Shown: positions 1 through 21,418 of the stretch, in pieces
How the letters are laid out: each line of letters begins with the position of its first letter
How positions within the stretch are numbered: position 1 is the first letter of the stretch
NCBI GenBank assembly: GCA_930367205.1
Contig: OV884014.1
Coordinates: 115,637,768-115,701,767 of the forward strand
Source of the DNA: Acanthosoma haemorrhoidale
Lineage: Eukaryota > Arthropoda > Insecta > Hemiptera > Acanthosomatidae
Direction: 5' to 3'
DNA: 64,000 bases
The notes under the pieces: model-generated
Told to the model about the DNA's origin: nothing
The model's input: only the letters and a program-made list of their open reading frames with translations
Databases searched by the model: none
Translations under genes and position numbers: made by a program

Positions 1-194
1 ACATCTTTCCACAAAAGTATTGATGAATTTCCTCAAAAGTTTACATGAAAATATTCAGAATGAAGAAAGGATATTTGTAAATTACTATAAGTAATATTTT
101 CATCTGCAACCATTTTTTTCTCTTTTACTAATAATTACTAAAATTTACTCTAACATTAACTAATTATTATAAATTATTAATTTTTTACTTACAG

Positions 195-8278
<8,084 letters not shown>

Positions 8279-8450
8279 TCATGTCAAGTCTTGGTATTCC
8301 ACCTTCACTGTGTCGCCTCTAGTCGCACTTTCTTTGAGTATTTGAGAGTATTATTTGTTAACTGATCTCGGCATCATCAAGTACATTTTGAAAAGAACAG
8401 TATTATAGTGATGGTTTGGTTTATAAATAAAAGCAATAACGTGTGGCGGC
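8279..8450 (+). promoter_or_regulatory. Malic enzyme 3'UTR with candidate poly(A) signal at 8426-8431
   Basis: First canonical AATAAA downstream of the stop is at 8426-8431, about 150 nt after the TAG. Further AT-rich sequence follows, so longer 3'UTR isoforms are possible. Cleavage point is inferred, not seen. Confidence 0.55.
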
Positions 8451-11400
8451 TACTGTTCAATCTGAAAAAAAATTTTCAATCCCAAGACACAAGTTTTTAT
8501 TTTGAACTGTACTCGAATTGACTTTTATAAAGTTATATTTATTGTCTAGCGCAGAGTGATAACTTTGTTTTTAATTATTGTCATAGTTAAGTATTTAAAT
8601 TTCTAAATGATATTTTAATGCAACGATCCTAAGCTATGTGACATAGTCATTGTTTGTTAATTATAAACCTGAGAAATATTTTACATTTTAATTTATTTAT
8701 TACTTAATGTAGTTCATAATTCTGGTAATCTTCTATCAGAAAATTGTATTATACTGTATATTTTATGTGCCTATTATTGAAGTGCTATTAAGAAAATTCA
8801 TTTTGTTATTATTATTGGGTTTTGTTTTCTGCCAACAGTTTTGGCATTATTCATAAGACAACATATTGTTATAACATTTATTGTTATGGGTTTTATAAAA
8901 ATGATATGAATGCATTTATTTAATTGACATACTAAAATTCAATAATACCTAGAGAACAATATTACAATTACTGTTCATTAATTATTAAATTAAATTGTTA
9001 GTAGTTTTTCTTCCTTTTGTAAAATAATTTCTTTTTAGTCAAGTTTGCAATTTTTAGATTGGAAAAGAAACAAATAGCAACTATATTTTTCTATGCATAA
9101 TTTAAATTTATTGTCATTTGAGCATTTGGCTCCTTCCACCGGTAATGTATTAAAAACAAATGTTTGCTACAGATAATGAATGATATTTGTTTGTTTTTCG
9201 TAATTATGTGTTGATTATTAGGAATATATGAGAATTGACAGGCATGCTAACGACTAAATCTAAAAAAAAGTAAAATGTATTAATGCTTACATTTTCATAT
9301 GAAGGTATCACGTGTATTCAGACTTAGATCTAACATCCAAGGAAATCAGAAAAGTCCCCATAGACTTTTTTCTACATGTTTGTGAAAAACAAGTAAATCT
9401 GAAAGCAATAACAATATATCTAATAATGCGATGAATGAACTAACAAGTGAGGTGACCATAATTAAAAATCAACCTGACATCTAAATAGTCCTGTCAACAT
9501 AGGTTATCCTCTACTAATTGAAAACATTTTCATCAATTTTACTTGTATCTTTTATAATTTTATTTATTAGCAATTCTTCTATAACAAGGTGTATTCCTTG
9601 GGCGATATCTGTTACTTTACCTTCTTTTTTTATTTGGTCCCCTGTTGGGTATCTTCATTTCTCAACTCGCATGCATCTACATCTTCCTGTATGATTTTTT
9701 TACAAGAAAGTTGATGTATTTTTTTTCTCACTGGGTCCCCATTTCAAAATGGCTATTCTTCATTCTGAGTAAACGGCCGGTCATACCATTGCAGTCATTT
9801 TGACGAGAGTATCTTTTTTACCGCTACGCTTTATCTTGTCCATCTATTCCTCATCCTTACTGGCCTTCATTTTTGTGTGGAGCCTCCAAAAATGCATCAT
9901 TGCAGCAGATAGCCTCTTGCTTTGTGGTTAAGTACAGAAAATAGAATGTCATCGCTCAACTTCGTTGAGTTCAATCATCTATTGACATGTATTTCATTTT
10001 GTAATTAATTAAGAGCACATATAATTAGCATCTTCAGTGTCTCGAGCTATTACTACTTGATTGTCTGCAAAAAAAGATATTGTAATTGTAACTGTCATCT
10101 TTAATTTCTTTTTCAAAATAAGATCAATCTTAGAGACCAATATTAATTTTTATTTTGAAAAGGGTGACGGGTATAGTTCAGGTCTTATAATTACAAACGG
10201 AATTGACAATGGTCCCCTAATTTTTCACTCCCCGCCTTAGAGCTCTCTAAGATTGGAACAGCAGTTGGACAGGAAAGCAGCCCAGTTTTCATTTGAGTAC
10301 AAGGAGTACTTGAACCCTCGTATTGTACCTAATATACATTTATTTTCTATATAAATCTTGGAAAAAAGACAAATTAAAAAAAGTTTGAAGTTGAAGTAAT
10401 CTTGGGTGTTAACAGAACAACTGCATGTGATTACAGGAAAACAGGTACAGTTAACTTTCAGACTCTCCATTCTAAAAACCTGATAACGTATTATTTTCTA
10501 CTCCTGGTTTTAGTTGGAATATTTATTCTACTTATAGGTTATTTAAAAAAACTGCATTGGGGTATCTTTCTCTAGTAGACTATCAGTTCTTAAGATGATT
10601 TCTCTCAACAAAAATCTTATAAACATTCAAGATCGTTCACGAGTTTATAGGTTACAGTGAGAGTAATACACACGACAACCGCATATTCAGGGAACGGACC
10701 ACCAATATGCACTTCATGAAGTTTCACTTCACCACAATGTCCCTAACAGCAAACTAAGGTGGATTAATTAACAGTAAAAGTATAAAGTGAAATGACGAAA
10801 TTGTTACACCGCTATACTGAGAGATCCACCTCACTATTACTCTCCAAACATGTCAGCAGACGTTCAGACAAAAAACCATTCTGTTCCAATGTAGTATGCA
10901 CTGATTGATTGATCACTCATGAAAATAAATATATTGAAAAGCTATCTTTGAATATTAAATTAAGCTGTCATAATTACAAATGCTAATAATAAATTTTAAT
11001 ACAGAACCTTAATAAAAAAAACATTTTTACGTAGAACACTTTTTAATGAGATGGAATAGTTTAGTGTTTTTATAAATATGATTAATGATCAAAATCAAGT
11101 TTTTTACTTGTACTAGATTCCTTAAATTTTATTTCATTTGCTTTCGCAGTAGAAGATGACAACATAAACGTCCGAAAACCCTTCTGCTTCTGTAATGTAA
11201 TCCTCTGGGCAGCCATTAACTTAGTGTAATATTTAAAACTAACGGATAACGACCAGAATTACTAACAATTTTCATTTCAAAATTATCACTCATTACAGTT
11301 AAAAACAAACAGATGTATGAGGTATACTCATAAAAATTGTATTCTACTCATTGTAAGTTAAATCAAATTTGAAAAGAGATGCTCTACGAGTACAAGAATA

Positions 11401-12944
11401 AGATTTTGAAGGCAAATAAGTATTGTAATTAAAATACAGAATCATAACCTTTGTTGTTTATTTGGACTAATGAAAATACCCTCACTTAGTTAATGTAAAT
11501 AGTGATGAAAAAATAAAATTTATTCTGGGAGGAAGATGGACAAAAATAATATCACATTATATTAAAAGTAGAGTCATGAATACAGCAATATAAAAAATAA
11601 ATATTGACAGTTTTGATGACTTGGAAATGATATTTCTCTAAAACACCAACATGTATACGTATTATTAATAAAGACACTGAGATCTTAACATTGATATACC
11701 ACAATCAATTGAAAAATATTTGTTTATTTATTACTAATTAATTTATTAATGGCCCTTAATTAATTTTTTGATGGAGCTGTTCTGATTTTTATGAAACTAG
11801 GGTTGTGATTACTTTCGATGACAGTTTTCATGACTTAAGCCCCGAATCAAATTTCATATTAATTAGAACCTAACATTCCAGTGCCTGTTGCCAACTATGC
11901 AACAATCCTCGGATTTCTTTCTTATCCAGTCCTTGTAATCAAGATAATAGGCCACCTATGCTCCCTGTTTTATCAATATCCTATTTTATACTGCACTCTA
12001 ACAAGACAATTAAAATTTGTTTCCCATAACTCACTTGAGTTCTTCATAGGTTCTAACGGTGGACTGATCACTGTGTACAACCAGAGGTGTTGGCTGTTAA
12101 AAGCATCCAAAGAGAAACGAACATGGTTGTTATTTAAAACCTAATAGACAACTAACGTTGTGTATACAAGTGAACTCATAAGGTTGCAAATGAAAGCTGT
12201 TGGGATAATGAGATTTTCTCTTCTCAAAAGCAACAAGACCATTATAACACAAAGTCATAAACACTACTTATCAGTGTTATTTTACTTATAAATTATTCAT
12301 TTATTAATTCACAATAATTGTGCTGAGTCTGCAATAAATAAGACAAAATGGCATACCTGACATGTTGGCAGAGGGCATCCTGGGAGTAACCACCCATATT
12401 GTTGAAGCTAAATTTGAAGATATTTTAATAAATAAAATAGGTATTGATGCTTTAAAAGAAACGTTGACTTGTGCATATTTGTACTTTATGTTGTTCATCA
12501 AGCTTTAGTCCCTCCATAATTCTTTCATTGACACTATATCATTAAATAGTCAATATTTCATCTGTTCAGGCATTATCAAGGACTACAATATTGAAACAAG
12601 ATATATATAATTACATTAAAGAAGCCAGATATACATACATAGTCATAATTTAAACGATTCAATATTATAATTTGGAATGTTATGAGATATAATTAATTAA
12701 ATAAAAAGATTTGAAAAATAAATAAACAATAAAAGTGATATGTTTCTTGCAAACAAGCAAAATTTGTACATACCTTGTTTTAAAATTTTAGTCCTTCCTG
12801 AAGATGCCTGAATGGGCAAAACTTTAACTGTTAAATAATATATTGTCAATAAAAAAAATTTTTTGCAGAGGCTAAAGGTTGGTGAACAACCCATATTGCC
12901 AACATACACACACAAATGACTCTTTTCAAGCATCAATACCTTGA
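8451..12944. other. AT-rich intergenic stretch, no supported gene
   Basis: Dominated by A/T runs with scattered stop codons in all frames. The only coding-like patch is a 48-codon + frame at 12362-12508 (MLAEGILGVTTHIVEAKFED onward) lacking any recognised motif. I see no repeat shared with the rest of the window. Confidence 0.6.
12362..12508 (+). other. Coding-like short frame, unrecognised
   Basis: Forty-eight codons from ATG to TAG with protein-like composition (MLAEGILGVTTHIVEAKFED then ILINKIGIDALKET). A GT at 12440 could be a donor. No homologue is recalled and no good acceptor is seen, so this may be a decayed exon or chance. Confidence 0.15.
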
Positions 12945-12947
12945 TGC

Positions 12948-12953
12948 TATATA

Positions 12954-13033
<80 letters not shown>

Positions 13034-13043
13034 TATAAATATA
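12948..13043. repeat. (AT)n microsatellite
   Basis: Near-pure alternating AT of about 70 bp with slightly interrupted ATATAAATATATAAAT shoulders. Confidence 0.95.
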
Positions 13044-13309
13044 ATTCAAAATGAAATTTGAACCACTAAATAATATGGTAGTTAAAATTGTATCAGTAGC
13101 TTGGCAAATAATATGAAACGGAAGATATATATAATAAATAAATATATCATTAATGAAAACATCAGGTATACTAATTATGTGCGTTTGAAAATATAATAAT
13201 ATGGTTGTTAAAATAATTAATATAGATATTATTTTCATTGATGTAATTATATATTGTATCAAGCTTTATTTAATAAAAGTGAGTGAAAGTTAAATAAAAA
13301 AGTTTTAGG

Positions 13310-13946
13310 AATTGGTGGGGGGGGGTTGAACCCCAGCTACTGGTACAACGGCTGCTCCATAGAAAGCGCTAGCTGCTCCTTGTAGAAAAAGGACAAAAGC
13401 TGCTCCCACCCTGAGAGCTCAGGTGCGAACCTCCCGCCTTAGCGCCATTTTACTGTTCGCTTCTCAGCGCCAACGGTCTGGACTCTCTCTCCGGTCGTTC
13501 CTCACGTGAATTTCAGTCAGATATTTAGCACGACAGATATTTCTCAACTTCAATTCTAACGCCGTGGTTTCGTGGCAGTGTGATATGTGTAACCGTGTTA
13601 TGTATTATTGAAACAGACTCACTAGCTACTGTTTGGGACATTTGAAAACTTCAAAGGCCGACTAACAGGTGTCAGTGCTCTTGGAACCTCCTCGTAAACA
13701 TCGGCCGGGAGGGAAGTTTGATTCGACGTTGGCGGCTCCAGGTTTTTCTTCAGATTTTTCGTCGTCTGCTTATTGATCAGTTCTTTATGAAGATGTCATG
13801 GCATTTTAAGAAGAGCCAATACGACAAAACAGTTGCATTGTCATCAGAATCGGTCTTTTGAAATAACCCTGCATAGCCCCAGGGTTTTTCTCTATATTTA
13901 ACAACCTATCCTAATTGAAATTGCTAAAACGTTTCGTGACATCAAC
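13310..13946 (+). promoter_or_regulatory. GC-richer putative promoter and 5'UTR of an unidentified gene
   Basis: Abrupt rise in G+C and CpG after the (AT)n desert, ending at the ATG at 13947. It contains an E-box CACGTG (13503-13508), an arthropod-type initiator TCAGTC (13513-13518) nine bases away, three copies of GCTGCTCC near 13350-13410, and a 7-bp-stem hairpin AACCCTG/CAGGGTT at 13864-13885. No TATA box is obvious. Role inferred from position. Confidence 0.4.
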
Positions 13947-14083
13947 ATGAAACTGATCAACGGGATCGCTCATAATAAAAGCCAAAACGGACTTCTGTGC
14001 TTCAACGAAGATTCCTTGGATGCAATCATCAAAACTGAACCCATCACAGACATCTATGATGTCGAACACACACCATTTGCCAG
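13947..14083 (+). CDS. Putative first coding exon of an unidentified gene
   Basis: ATG in good context (ATCAACATGA, A at -3) opens 45 codons plus 2 nt, ending at donor CCAG/GTAACA. The peptide reads MKLINGIAHNKSQNGLLCFN then EDSLDAIIKTEPITDIYDVE and HTPFA. The frame is open upstream only to a TAA at 13863-13865, so this ATG is the first in frame. IKTE fits a SUMO-acceptor consensus (psi-K-x-E), often seen in transcription factors, but that is a weak hint. No following exon could be placed with confidence; phase 2 does not join directly to the candidate at 25759. Confidence 0.45.
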
Positions 14084-17000
14084 GTAACATTTTTGCTTTA
14101 TATTGAAGTTCCATGCATTACATTTCAATGCTTAATCAATTCTCTTTCCATACCTTGCAATGTACTGCATTACAATTCATGAGAACTTCTTAAGCATTTT
14201 AATCTAAAATACATTCTTTCAAAACCTTTTTTTTTTCTAGTTAAGTACTGTATCAAATTATACCATGTATTAGTACCTAGCTGTCAAATTTCATGTTGGT
14301 CTGTTATCACTAGATTTCGCATGCCAATGTTCAACAAATTTTGTTTAAGTCGCCCTGTAATGTTTATGTTGTTCCTTAAGTCATACGAATTTTTTTACTC
14401 TCAGTGCCATATACCGTTATTCATATGATAATTTATTTCGCAGCAATCCTTTATTATTTTGTTTCAGTGAGAGGATCACATTAAAATTAAAACATAGGCC
14501 GTAGTCATATATATTTACTACTTTTTACTCAAGTTTCTTCATGCAGAATTTATATTGTAAATGACAAGTAACTCATGAATTATTAATTTTTTTTCTTCTA
14601 ATTCATGTTGGAATGATAATCATATCCTTGAATTGCGTCGAACAGGATCTTTGAGTATAATGAATCCATGCTCACATTAAAATTACCTCTAATATCTCTC
14701 TGAATACTCAATGTGTAACTTAAAATATACAATTCATAATGATCTAAAGTGATTATGGATCCAAAGATGATTTTAAATGTAATTAATAATCTGCTGTTAA
14801 TTTGATTTATTATAATGATATTTGTGCTTTTCAAGGTTTCATTGTTGTGTTCAGTGTATTTGAAAACTAGAAACAATTGCTGTCTGGTTGGTCTGTCATT
14901 TCTGGTGTTTATCAGTTCCCTGATCAACATAGATATCTGAAAATTTACCTGGAGGTTCCATTTGATTGTATGGCCAAGTGAAAAATACTGGTAGCAGCAT
15001 AAAAAAGTAATTTATTTTCTGTCTCGTTAGTTAGGGTTTCAGATTAAAAAAGTCCTTGATATCCTGATTAATTAAATGTTATATATGTTCAGTGGATTTC
15101 AGCAGATTATGATAACAAATGGTCTTCTAATATCTTGTAAATAATGCTACCATTGTCCAATGAAGGGACATGGAAGTTCCTCCCGATGATCAGATGATTT
15201 CATGTCTAAGAACAACCCCATAAAAAAAAATAATGAATAGTCATTATAATTAGTCAATTGCTTGCTAATTAAAAAATAACTATTTTCCACATTATTAAAT
15301 ATAATTTGTGTGTGTGAGAGTTTATTGGGCTTTAATTACATAAAGTAGTTATCAGCATTTTGCAAGTTATTTTTGAGTGATGCCAAAACCCATATGTACT
15401 CCAGGGAGTATAATCTTATGTTATATTTGGTTGTTGTGTATTTTGTTTGTAGTATCAATTAAGGTGGAGTTATTGTTACTTGAACAAAACATCTAACAAT
15501 TATTTTGTGATAAAGTATTTTTCTTTTGATGTTGTGTTAGTCCAAGAGGTTTGAGGTCTGTCTGGCCTTCTGGAATTCTGCTTGATGACAGATATGAATG
15601 AGTGTGAAAAATAATTGCGTTGTGTCACAGGATAATAATGTCACAATGTAGGCCAGGTTCACGACACTTAATGATGTTATTGTTGTAAACCATTCGTTCA
15701 GATGAAACTGCCTCCGGGAGAAAGTCATTTGCTCAGTAAAAAAAAAAATAAGCCTAAGTAGGATACTGCTATGAAATCCGCTTAAAGAAACTAATAAAAA
15801 GTTCTTGTAGTAAGTCGTATCTTGTCATTCATGATGGAGTAACTATTTAGCGTGATGATGTGACAATACAAACAACTGGGCAGAAAATATAAATCAATTA
15901 AACATAACGATTTTCACTAGAGCTATTTATATTTATGTAATTATACAAAGAATAAGAAAATAACCCCCCCCCCAAAAAAAAGCATGGGGACAGAACGTGT
16001 TTTTAAAGGTACCCCGTTATTTACTAATATTTATTTTTGTTATTACCTATTATGATGAAAGATGCTCTATTTTTGAAAATGTCAACTTAAAAATTATTCA
16101 TTCGGCCTGAAATTTCAAATAGGAATTCCGCAACGCTTCTAAATAAATATGATGATTTCTGTTTCGTTTAAAATGCATTAAACATCCAAATAGGGGGAAA
16201 AAAATACCGTTGCAGAGGTATTCTGAAGAATAATGTTTTGAAAACCAAGGGTAGAAATCGCGTGTAATCTATCGGTTATACAGTATTTAAAAAGACTAAC
16301 TCTGTCGCAGATATTTCTATATTGCCCTTAACTTCGTTCGTTTATTTATGATTTTGTTCCCCATATTATTTGTGAAGTTGAGGCCATCCATATTAATCAT
16401 TATTCGATAAAATAGCCAACGATCAATATCAAAACGAAGAACATTCATTAGATGACGAGAAATGAGTAAGGAGCCAGTGCCACTCTGTGCATTCGTTATC
16501 CAACTGGGCTGGTTAGCGCTCCCGCGAATTTCCGAAATTTGTCCTAATTGAAACCAATTTGTAGCTGTGTTATACCGACTTCTAAGTTTGCTGTTTCGAC
16601 ACAGCAGTTGCAAAAGCACGTTGTAGTCTGATGAGGATCACCCAGACCGTGAAAGACCGACTTACGCAATGTGAGGCAGCTACCAGGAGAAAAGGCACCT
16701 CAAAAACCGCAGGTCCATTTACTTATACTTGGCTGTCTCCAATCCTTCAGCTATCCTACTTAAAATACATGCTTTGACTAGGTATAATTTTTATGTCAAA
16801 ACACCTGTACACATGTAGTCACCGAGTTGAGGTTTGCTTAAACTGAAAACGTCCTATATAAACCATCTCAACAATGGCGAATCAGCTATATCTAACCTTT
16901 CCCCAATTATCGCTAGGAATTCTAACCTTAATACCCAGACTAAATTTCCTCATTTACTAGCTGTTAGTAACAGTTACACGAACAGTTTTTCATCATTAAT

Positions 17001-17118
17001 TTTCAACCTTACACGATCATTTGGAATGACATTACTTTTCATCAGTAGATTAAAAAGTAATGGTGATAGATGTATGAAGTTAAGGAATGACATTAGAACT
17101 GATCGTGTAATGTCGGCT
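14084..17118. other. AT-rich stretch, probably intron of the 13.9-kb gene
   Basis: No frame with recognisable protein content, no repeat matching elsewhere in the window. Contains a C10 run near 15964 and several A/T homopolymers. Confidence 0.45.
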
Positions 17119-17440
17119 TAAAGGGCATACTTATACCCCTTCTTATAAACATTTTTAAAACAAATTACAAACAATTTTTTTTTTTTCTCCCAAACCCCTT
17201 TTATTTAACATTTTTACAATATATGATCAAAATACAATGAACAAGATTAACAATATAATTACTCCTCGTGCTGCATACTCAGGTGCATTAAGGGGCATAC
17301 TTTTTTATTTATTTTTTAATTTTTTTCCAAAAACCCCTTTTAACAACTTATGATCAAAATTCAATGAACAATATTTACAATTTTCTCCTTGTGCTGCTTC
17401 ATGCGCAGATACGTTTGAAGGAGGTAATATAGATGGGCAT
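17119..17440. repeat. Diverged tandem duplication, also dispersed
   Basis: Two adjacent related units: each begins AAGGG(G)CATACTT, then AAACCCCTTTTA, TATGATCAAAAT, CAATGAACAA and a CTCCT(C/T)GTGCTGC block. Unit 1 is about 17119-17290, unit 2 about 17291-17410. A third related copy lies reversed near 45470-45590 (TCAATGAACAAAAT, CGCGCAGATGCATTTGAAGG). Composition and dispersal suggest a short interspersed repeat. Confidence 0.6.
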
Positions 17441-17964
17441 ACTCTAGGTTACGCAGCACATATTTAAAGCTTAGTCAGTCATACCAATATCACCAAACTT
17501 CAAATAATCTTAAGTAGGTTTTTAAGAATAATATTTGGCATACACTGCAATAGTTAAGTTTCACGACATAACCAAAGCTGATGACGAAACTACAAGAATG
17601 TAAACATAGGGAGAATACACTACTTCAGAATATTGATAACATGATAAATTAAAAATAAACGAACAACGGTTTTTTTATCTATAGTTTGTCATAAATTATA
17701 ATTAATACGTACTCCAATGAATAATTTATTTATTCAACCAAGAGCGATGAAGATTATTTTTATTATCTAAATATTCGAAATAATTTGACTTGAATGTAGT
17801 ATAACAAAATGAGATATTTTTATACGTTAGAACGACAAACAAATGGGTTTGGAAAATATCACAAACGTAAAAATGTATAGGGTGGGACAATTCTTGAAGT
17901 TATGTTAATCTACGATGCTATATTTGCTTCCATTAAAAATTTTAGGTTGCCTTATTGTCTAAAG

Positions 17965-18245
17965 CAGGGGGGCCAACCCGCCTTGAACAGTTTTCCGGCC
18001 CGCGAGATTCATCACAATTTTACAAAATATATTTATTTTATAATGATCAAAGTAGTATTTAACAAAATACATTATTTGTTCATCCATATATTCAAAAATT
18101 AACTTTGATTTTAAAATAATATTCATGCGAATATACGACGTTTAGTATCATTATTATTATATTATCTGTGTTTACACGTAAGAATAATAGTAAACACAAT
18201 AATAATAACTCATTAGGCTTCAATTTTTCACTTCAAAAAAATGTT
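17965..18245 (+). mobile_element. hAT-type non-autonomous element, copy 1 (partial)
   Basis: Starts CAGGGGGGCCAACCCGCC, the style of hAT termini, and follows with GGCCCGCGAGATTCATCAC and an AT-rich body that matches the copy at 52996-53268 (ACAAAATATAT, GTTTACA.GTAAGA, AACACAATAATAAT). The 3' terminus is not recognisable. Confidence 0.6.
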
Positions 18246-18438
18246 TATTATTAACATTTCACGGATAAGTATGCGATGATTATTGACTCAAATGGTTTGT
18301 TAAATAGCGTTATTTTAGTTAAAATAGTTTTTTAATTTCATGTCCTATGACCCTTCTGTAATAGACGTCAATATCGTTTAATAGTTAAGTCTAATATTAT
18401 AAGCGTGAGGTGATATTTTATGTACTCATTAAAAAAAA

Positions 18439-18440
18439 AA

Positions 18441-18471
<31 letters not shown>

Positions 18472-18493
18472 AATATATATATATATATAAAAC
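18439..18493. repeat. (AT)n-rich microsatellite
   Basis: Alternating AT with short A insertions, about 50 bp. Confidence 0.85.
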
Positions 18494-19556
18494 TAACTAT
18501 AATAAACTGATGAATTCTGAAAAAAAAAAAACGGCTGACGAGAAAACGCTCGATTTGCAATAATGAGCTCAGTTGTTTAAAAGTCAAGGGCTCGCGATTA
18601 GTATTGCGTAAAATGTTTCTGTTTTTTAAAAAATAAATTCCACATCGGAGGCAGGTGAGCGAGTTAAAGATAAAATATGTAAACCCGAGATACCGTTGAA
18701 GAATTTCAGGAATGAAATAGTAAAGGTTAACTAACTCGCTCCATGACAAGTCAAACAGCTGTTTCATCAGCGGTTAATATTAGCCTATCTTGTAATAAAC
18801 TGTAAAAAACAAAAGCTTAACATTTAACAATCACCTATCAATTAAAACTAGAAGCAACGTCACTGTCAGTAGAATATAATATTATAGTTGCTATGTGTTT
18901 TACTCTACGGCATTGTAATAAAAAAAAACTCAGGTCATCGTTTTTACAAATAAGATTTTGGCATACTTTCTACAATTGTAGGTTTTAAGGTAGTGAAATG
19001 TAATTGCTCAGCGCTATCCGGTTTTAAGAATAATGAAAAGAGCCTTAGGTAAGCTTTATAATTACGTCATCGTAACAAGCACAATTTTTTCGAAGCGCTT
19101 AGTATCAAAACCAGCTTGATCCATTTTTTTTTTTTTTTTTTTTTTTTTTTCTACAAAACTAACCTTTTCAATATAGCGATTGAGTGATCCTGGTGAAAAC
19201 CAGCACGTTGAATAACGATTCAAAAAGTGTATTCTCGTATCAAAACCAGCTGAGAGTAGTTAGTTTTTTTGTCTCTCCTGTAACATTTTTTTTTAAAATG
19301 GAACGAATTGACATTTAGGAGTTGAACTAATTATTAGACAATCGTACACTGCACCTTTTAGTATTCGCCTAGCCGAGCAAGCCAGTGACCCCCCCCTTAT
19401 ACCCCCTTCTTATCAAAATATTAAATAATGCAATATAGAGTGTACATAGAATAATCTTTTTACAATATTCATTATATGAACTGTATCTTATATTTTATAC
19501 AATTTCTAATCATTTAACATTGCAATTTATGCTTGTAAAAAAGTATAATGATGTAT
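18494..19556. other. No supported gene; T27 homopolymer at 19124-19150
   Basis: AT-rich, no coding signal. A 27-nt T run at 19124-19150 is flanked by two copies of ATCAAAACCAGCT (about 19104 and 19240). The T run could be the tail of a reverse-oriented retroposed sequence but no body is recognisable. Confidence 0.5.
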
Positions 19557-19672
19557 ATTATACATCTTTAGAAGTGATGGGGCTCACCTTATGCATAGAC
19601 TTAAAACTAACTTACATCTAACAACAAAAACTTAAACTAAATCTTGACTTAATTTTCCCCGACAGCCAGTTA
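19557..19672 (-). mobile_element. LINE family M, 3' end fragment
   Basis: Minus strand reads TGTCGGGGAAAATTAAG, then GTAAGTTAGTTTTAAG and AAGGTGAGCCCCATCAC, the same 3'UTR as the fragments at 56110-56735 and 60341-60560. Severe 5' truncation is typical of LINE retrotransposition. Confidence 0.6.
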
Positions 19673-21418
19673 GATTGAAGGTCAGTAGAGCCTTCAACTA
19701 CAAAACGTAGTCATTAAGCGTTGTCTAGTTCTTATAAAATATGACCGGAGTTTTTGGAGCTAACTTGAGAACTTCTAGTGGCTCAGTGCCAAGGCTGGTT
19801 GAGTGATGATCCGATACAATTGTCGTCTTAATCGTTGAAGAATTGCGCAAGGGTGAAGGGGTAGCCCGAGGAAGTACAATATACCTTTCAGCCTAACTGG
19901 AAGCGAGAGAGGTATCTGGAGAGTTCTGGAATGCACAGGTTACCGTTCTGTAAGAGTGGAAGGACCGTAAAGTTGTCCTCCAGTGGACAGATGGACACTG
20001 TGTAACATTTAGTGCTCTCCTGTCGGGACCGTGGCTTACCGTCGTTGGTCGATAACAACTGAAAGCCTTTCGTCATTTTCGTTCATAAATGGAAAGAGTC
20101 AGAAACACCATAAATATCTCTCGAGGTCGGATAAAAAGGTTGTCCAGGACGGGTTTATATGACGATCGACGGTCCTCGTATTTCCTCCAATACCTGAGAG
20201 TGTTTAGCCAAACGCTCCTTGGAAAGCTACGAGAAAAAGACACAATCATTTTGTTGTTGGAATCGTGGGAGAATCACAATTAATAATCACTGGGGAAATC
20301 CACCCACATTTATTATTTTAATTTTGGGAATTAATAACGATCTCCAAGGAAGACTAAAGCTGCGTCAACTTCAACTGACTTCTTGGTAAAATACTTTGAA
20401 ATTTCCCACCAATTGCTAAACTTGACGGACAACTTCTTCACGGCTAATACCGGCTTGGCTCTATGCCAATTTATGTTCGAGAACCCAATAAGAAATTATC
20501 CCATTGGGGGTCAACACCCCCTCGGCATACATGAGAATGATAAATGTTTTCAAAAATTGGTTACCGAAGGTTAGTCACTCACCGTTTGATATGGATTGAT
20601 TTTATTTAAGGCAAGTAGTTAATAACTCGAGGGCTGTAATTAAGGTGAGGTTAAATTATCACCTTTCGGTTTTTGTCGTTGATTGAGATATCTGTATTAA
20701 TCAAACAGTTTCCGTTTGGAGGCTCCGTCAATGGTCGTTATCCTCGCTTTCTCTCCGTACGTGTCTGTCCGTAATAGTACCTTCGTAAGGGTAGAGGTAT
20801 TGCCCATACAATTTTCAAAAATTGAAATACCATTAAAGCAACATAATCGAATCCACATCAGCGCATCTCATCGTTTTCAAAAATGCCATAGTAGAAGTGT
20901 CTACCTAGGATTATAAGAAGTAAAACCTTGATTTCTGGATTTGCTACAGGTTGCTATAGGTGCACATTTTCCCGTACGCGGCGGTTAAGTAGTATATATT
21001 CCCAAACCCGTTGGAAAAATCCCTTTGAGGAATTTCTAAACGTTTGTTGAAAATGTGAGTCGTAAATAGCATTTAGCTGTTCACGGAGTCATAGCAATGT
21101 TTTATGGGGGGGTTGTTTCTTTTTTTAGATTTAAGATGTTTTTAACTCTCCACTCCAACCTTAAACGGTTTTATTTTTACCCTTTCAAGGAGCGCTATCG
21201 TACGGTTTTATAATAGTTCCTTCTATGGACGAAAGCGAGGTTCAACTCTCTAATTAGGAATTTATTAAAAAAATTAACTGTTCTCTTTAAAATATATCTC
21301 TTTACATTTTTTTGCCCTTTCGTATCTATCCATTTTCTTAATTCAGTTAGCTTTAATAAGACTGAACAAATTTAAGTTTCACCACTTGAATTGGGTGCAA
21401 TTTTTCGCCTGTATGAGT
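19673..21418. other. Unassigned, somewhat GC-richer decayed repeat DNA
   Basis: 19750-19840 is distantly related to the coding fragment at 1056-1217. From 19850 to 20580 there are several short open frames on both strands with protein-like stretches (for example LTDNFFTANTGLALCQFMFE at about 20430) but no motif or start I recognise. Likely old transposon sequence. Confidence 0.35.

Noticed and set aside
12957..13262. 101-codon minus-strand frame rich in Ile and Tyr
   Set aside because: Its C-terminal third is the translated (AT)n microsatellite and the rest is AT-rich translation without motifs.
13911..14114. 67-codon minus-strand frame
   Set aside because: It is the antisense shadow of the better supported + strand exon 13947-14083, which has a Kozak-like start and a donor.
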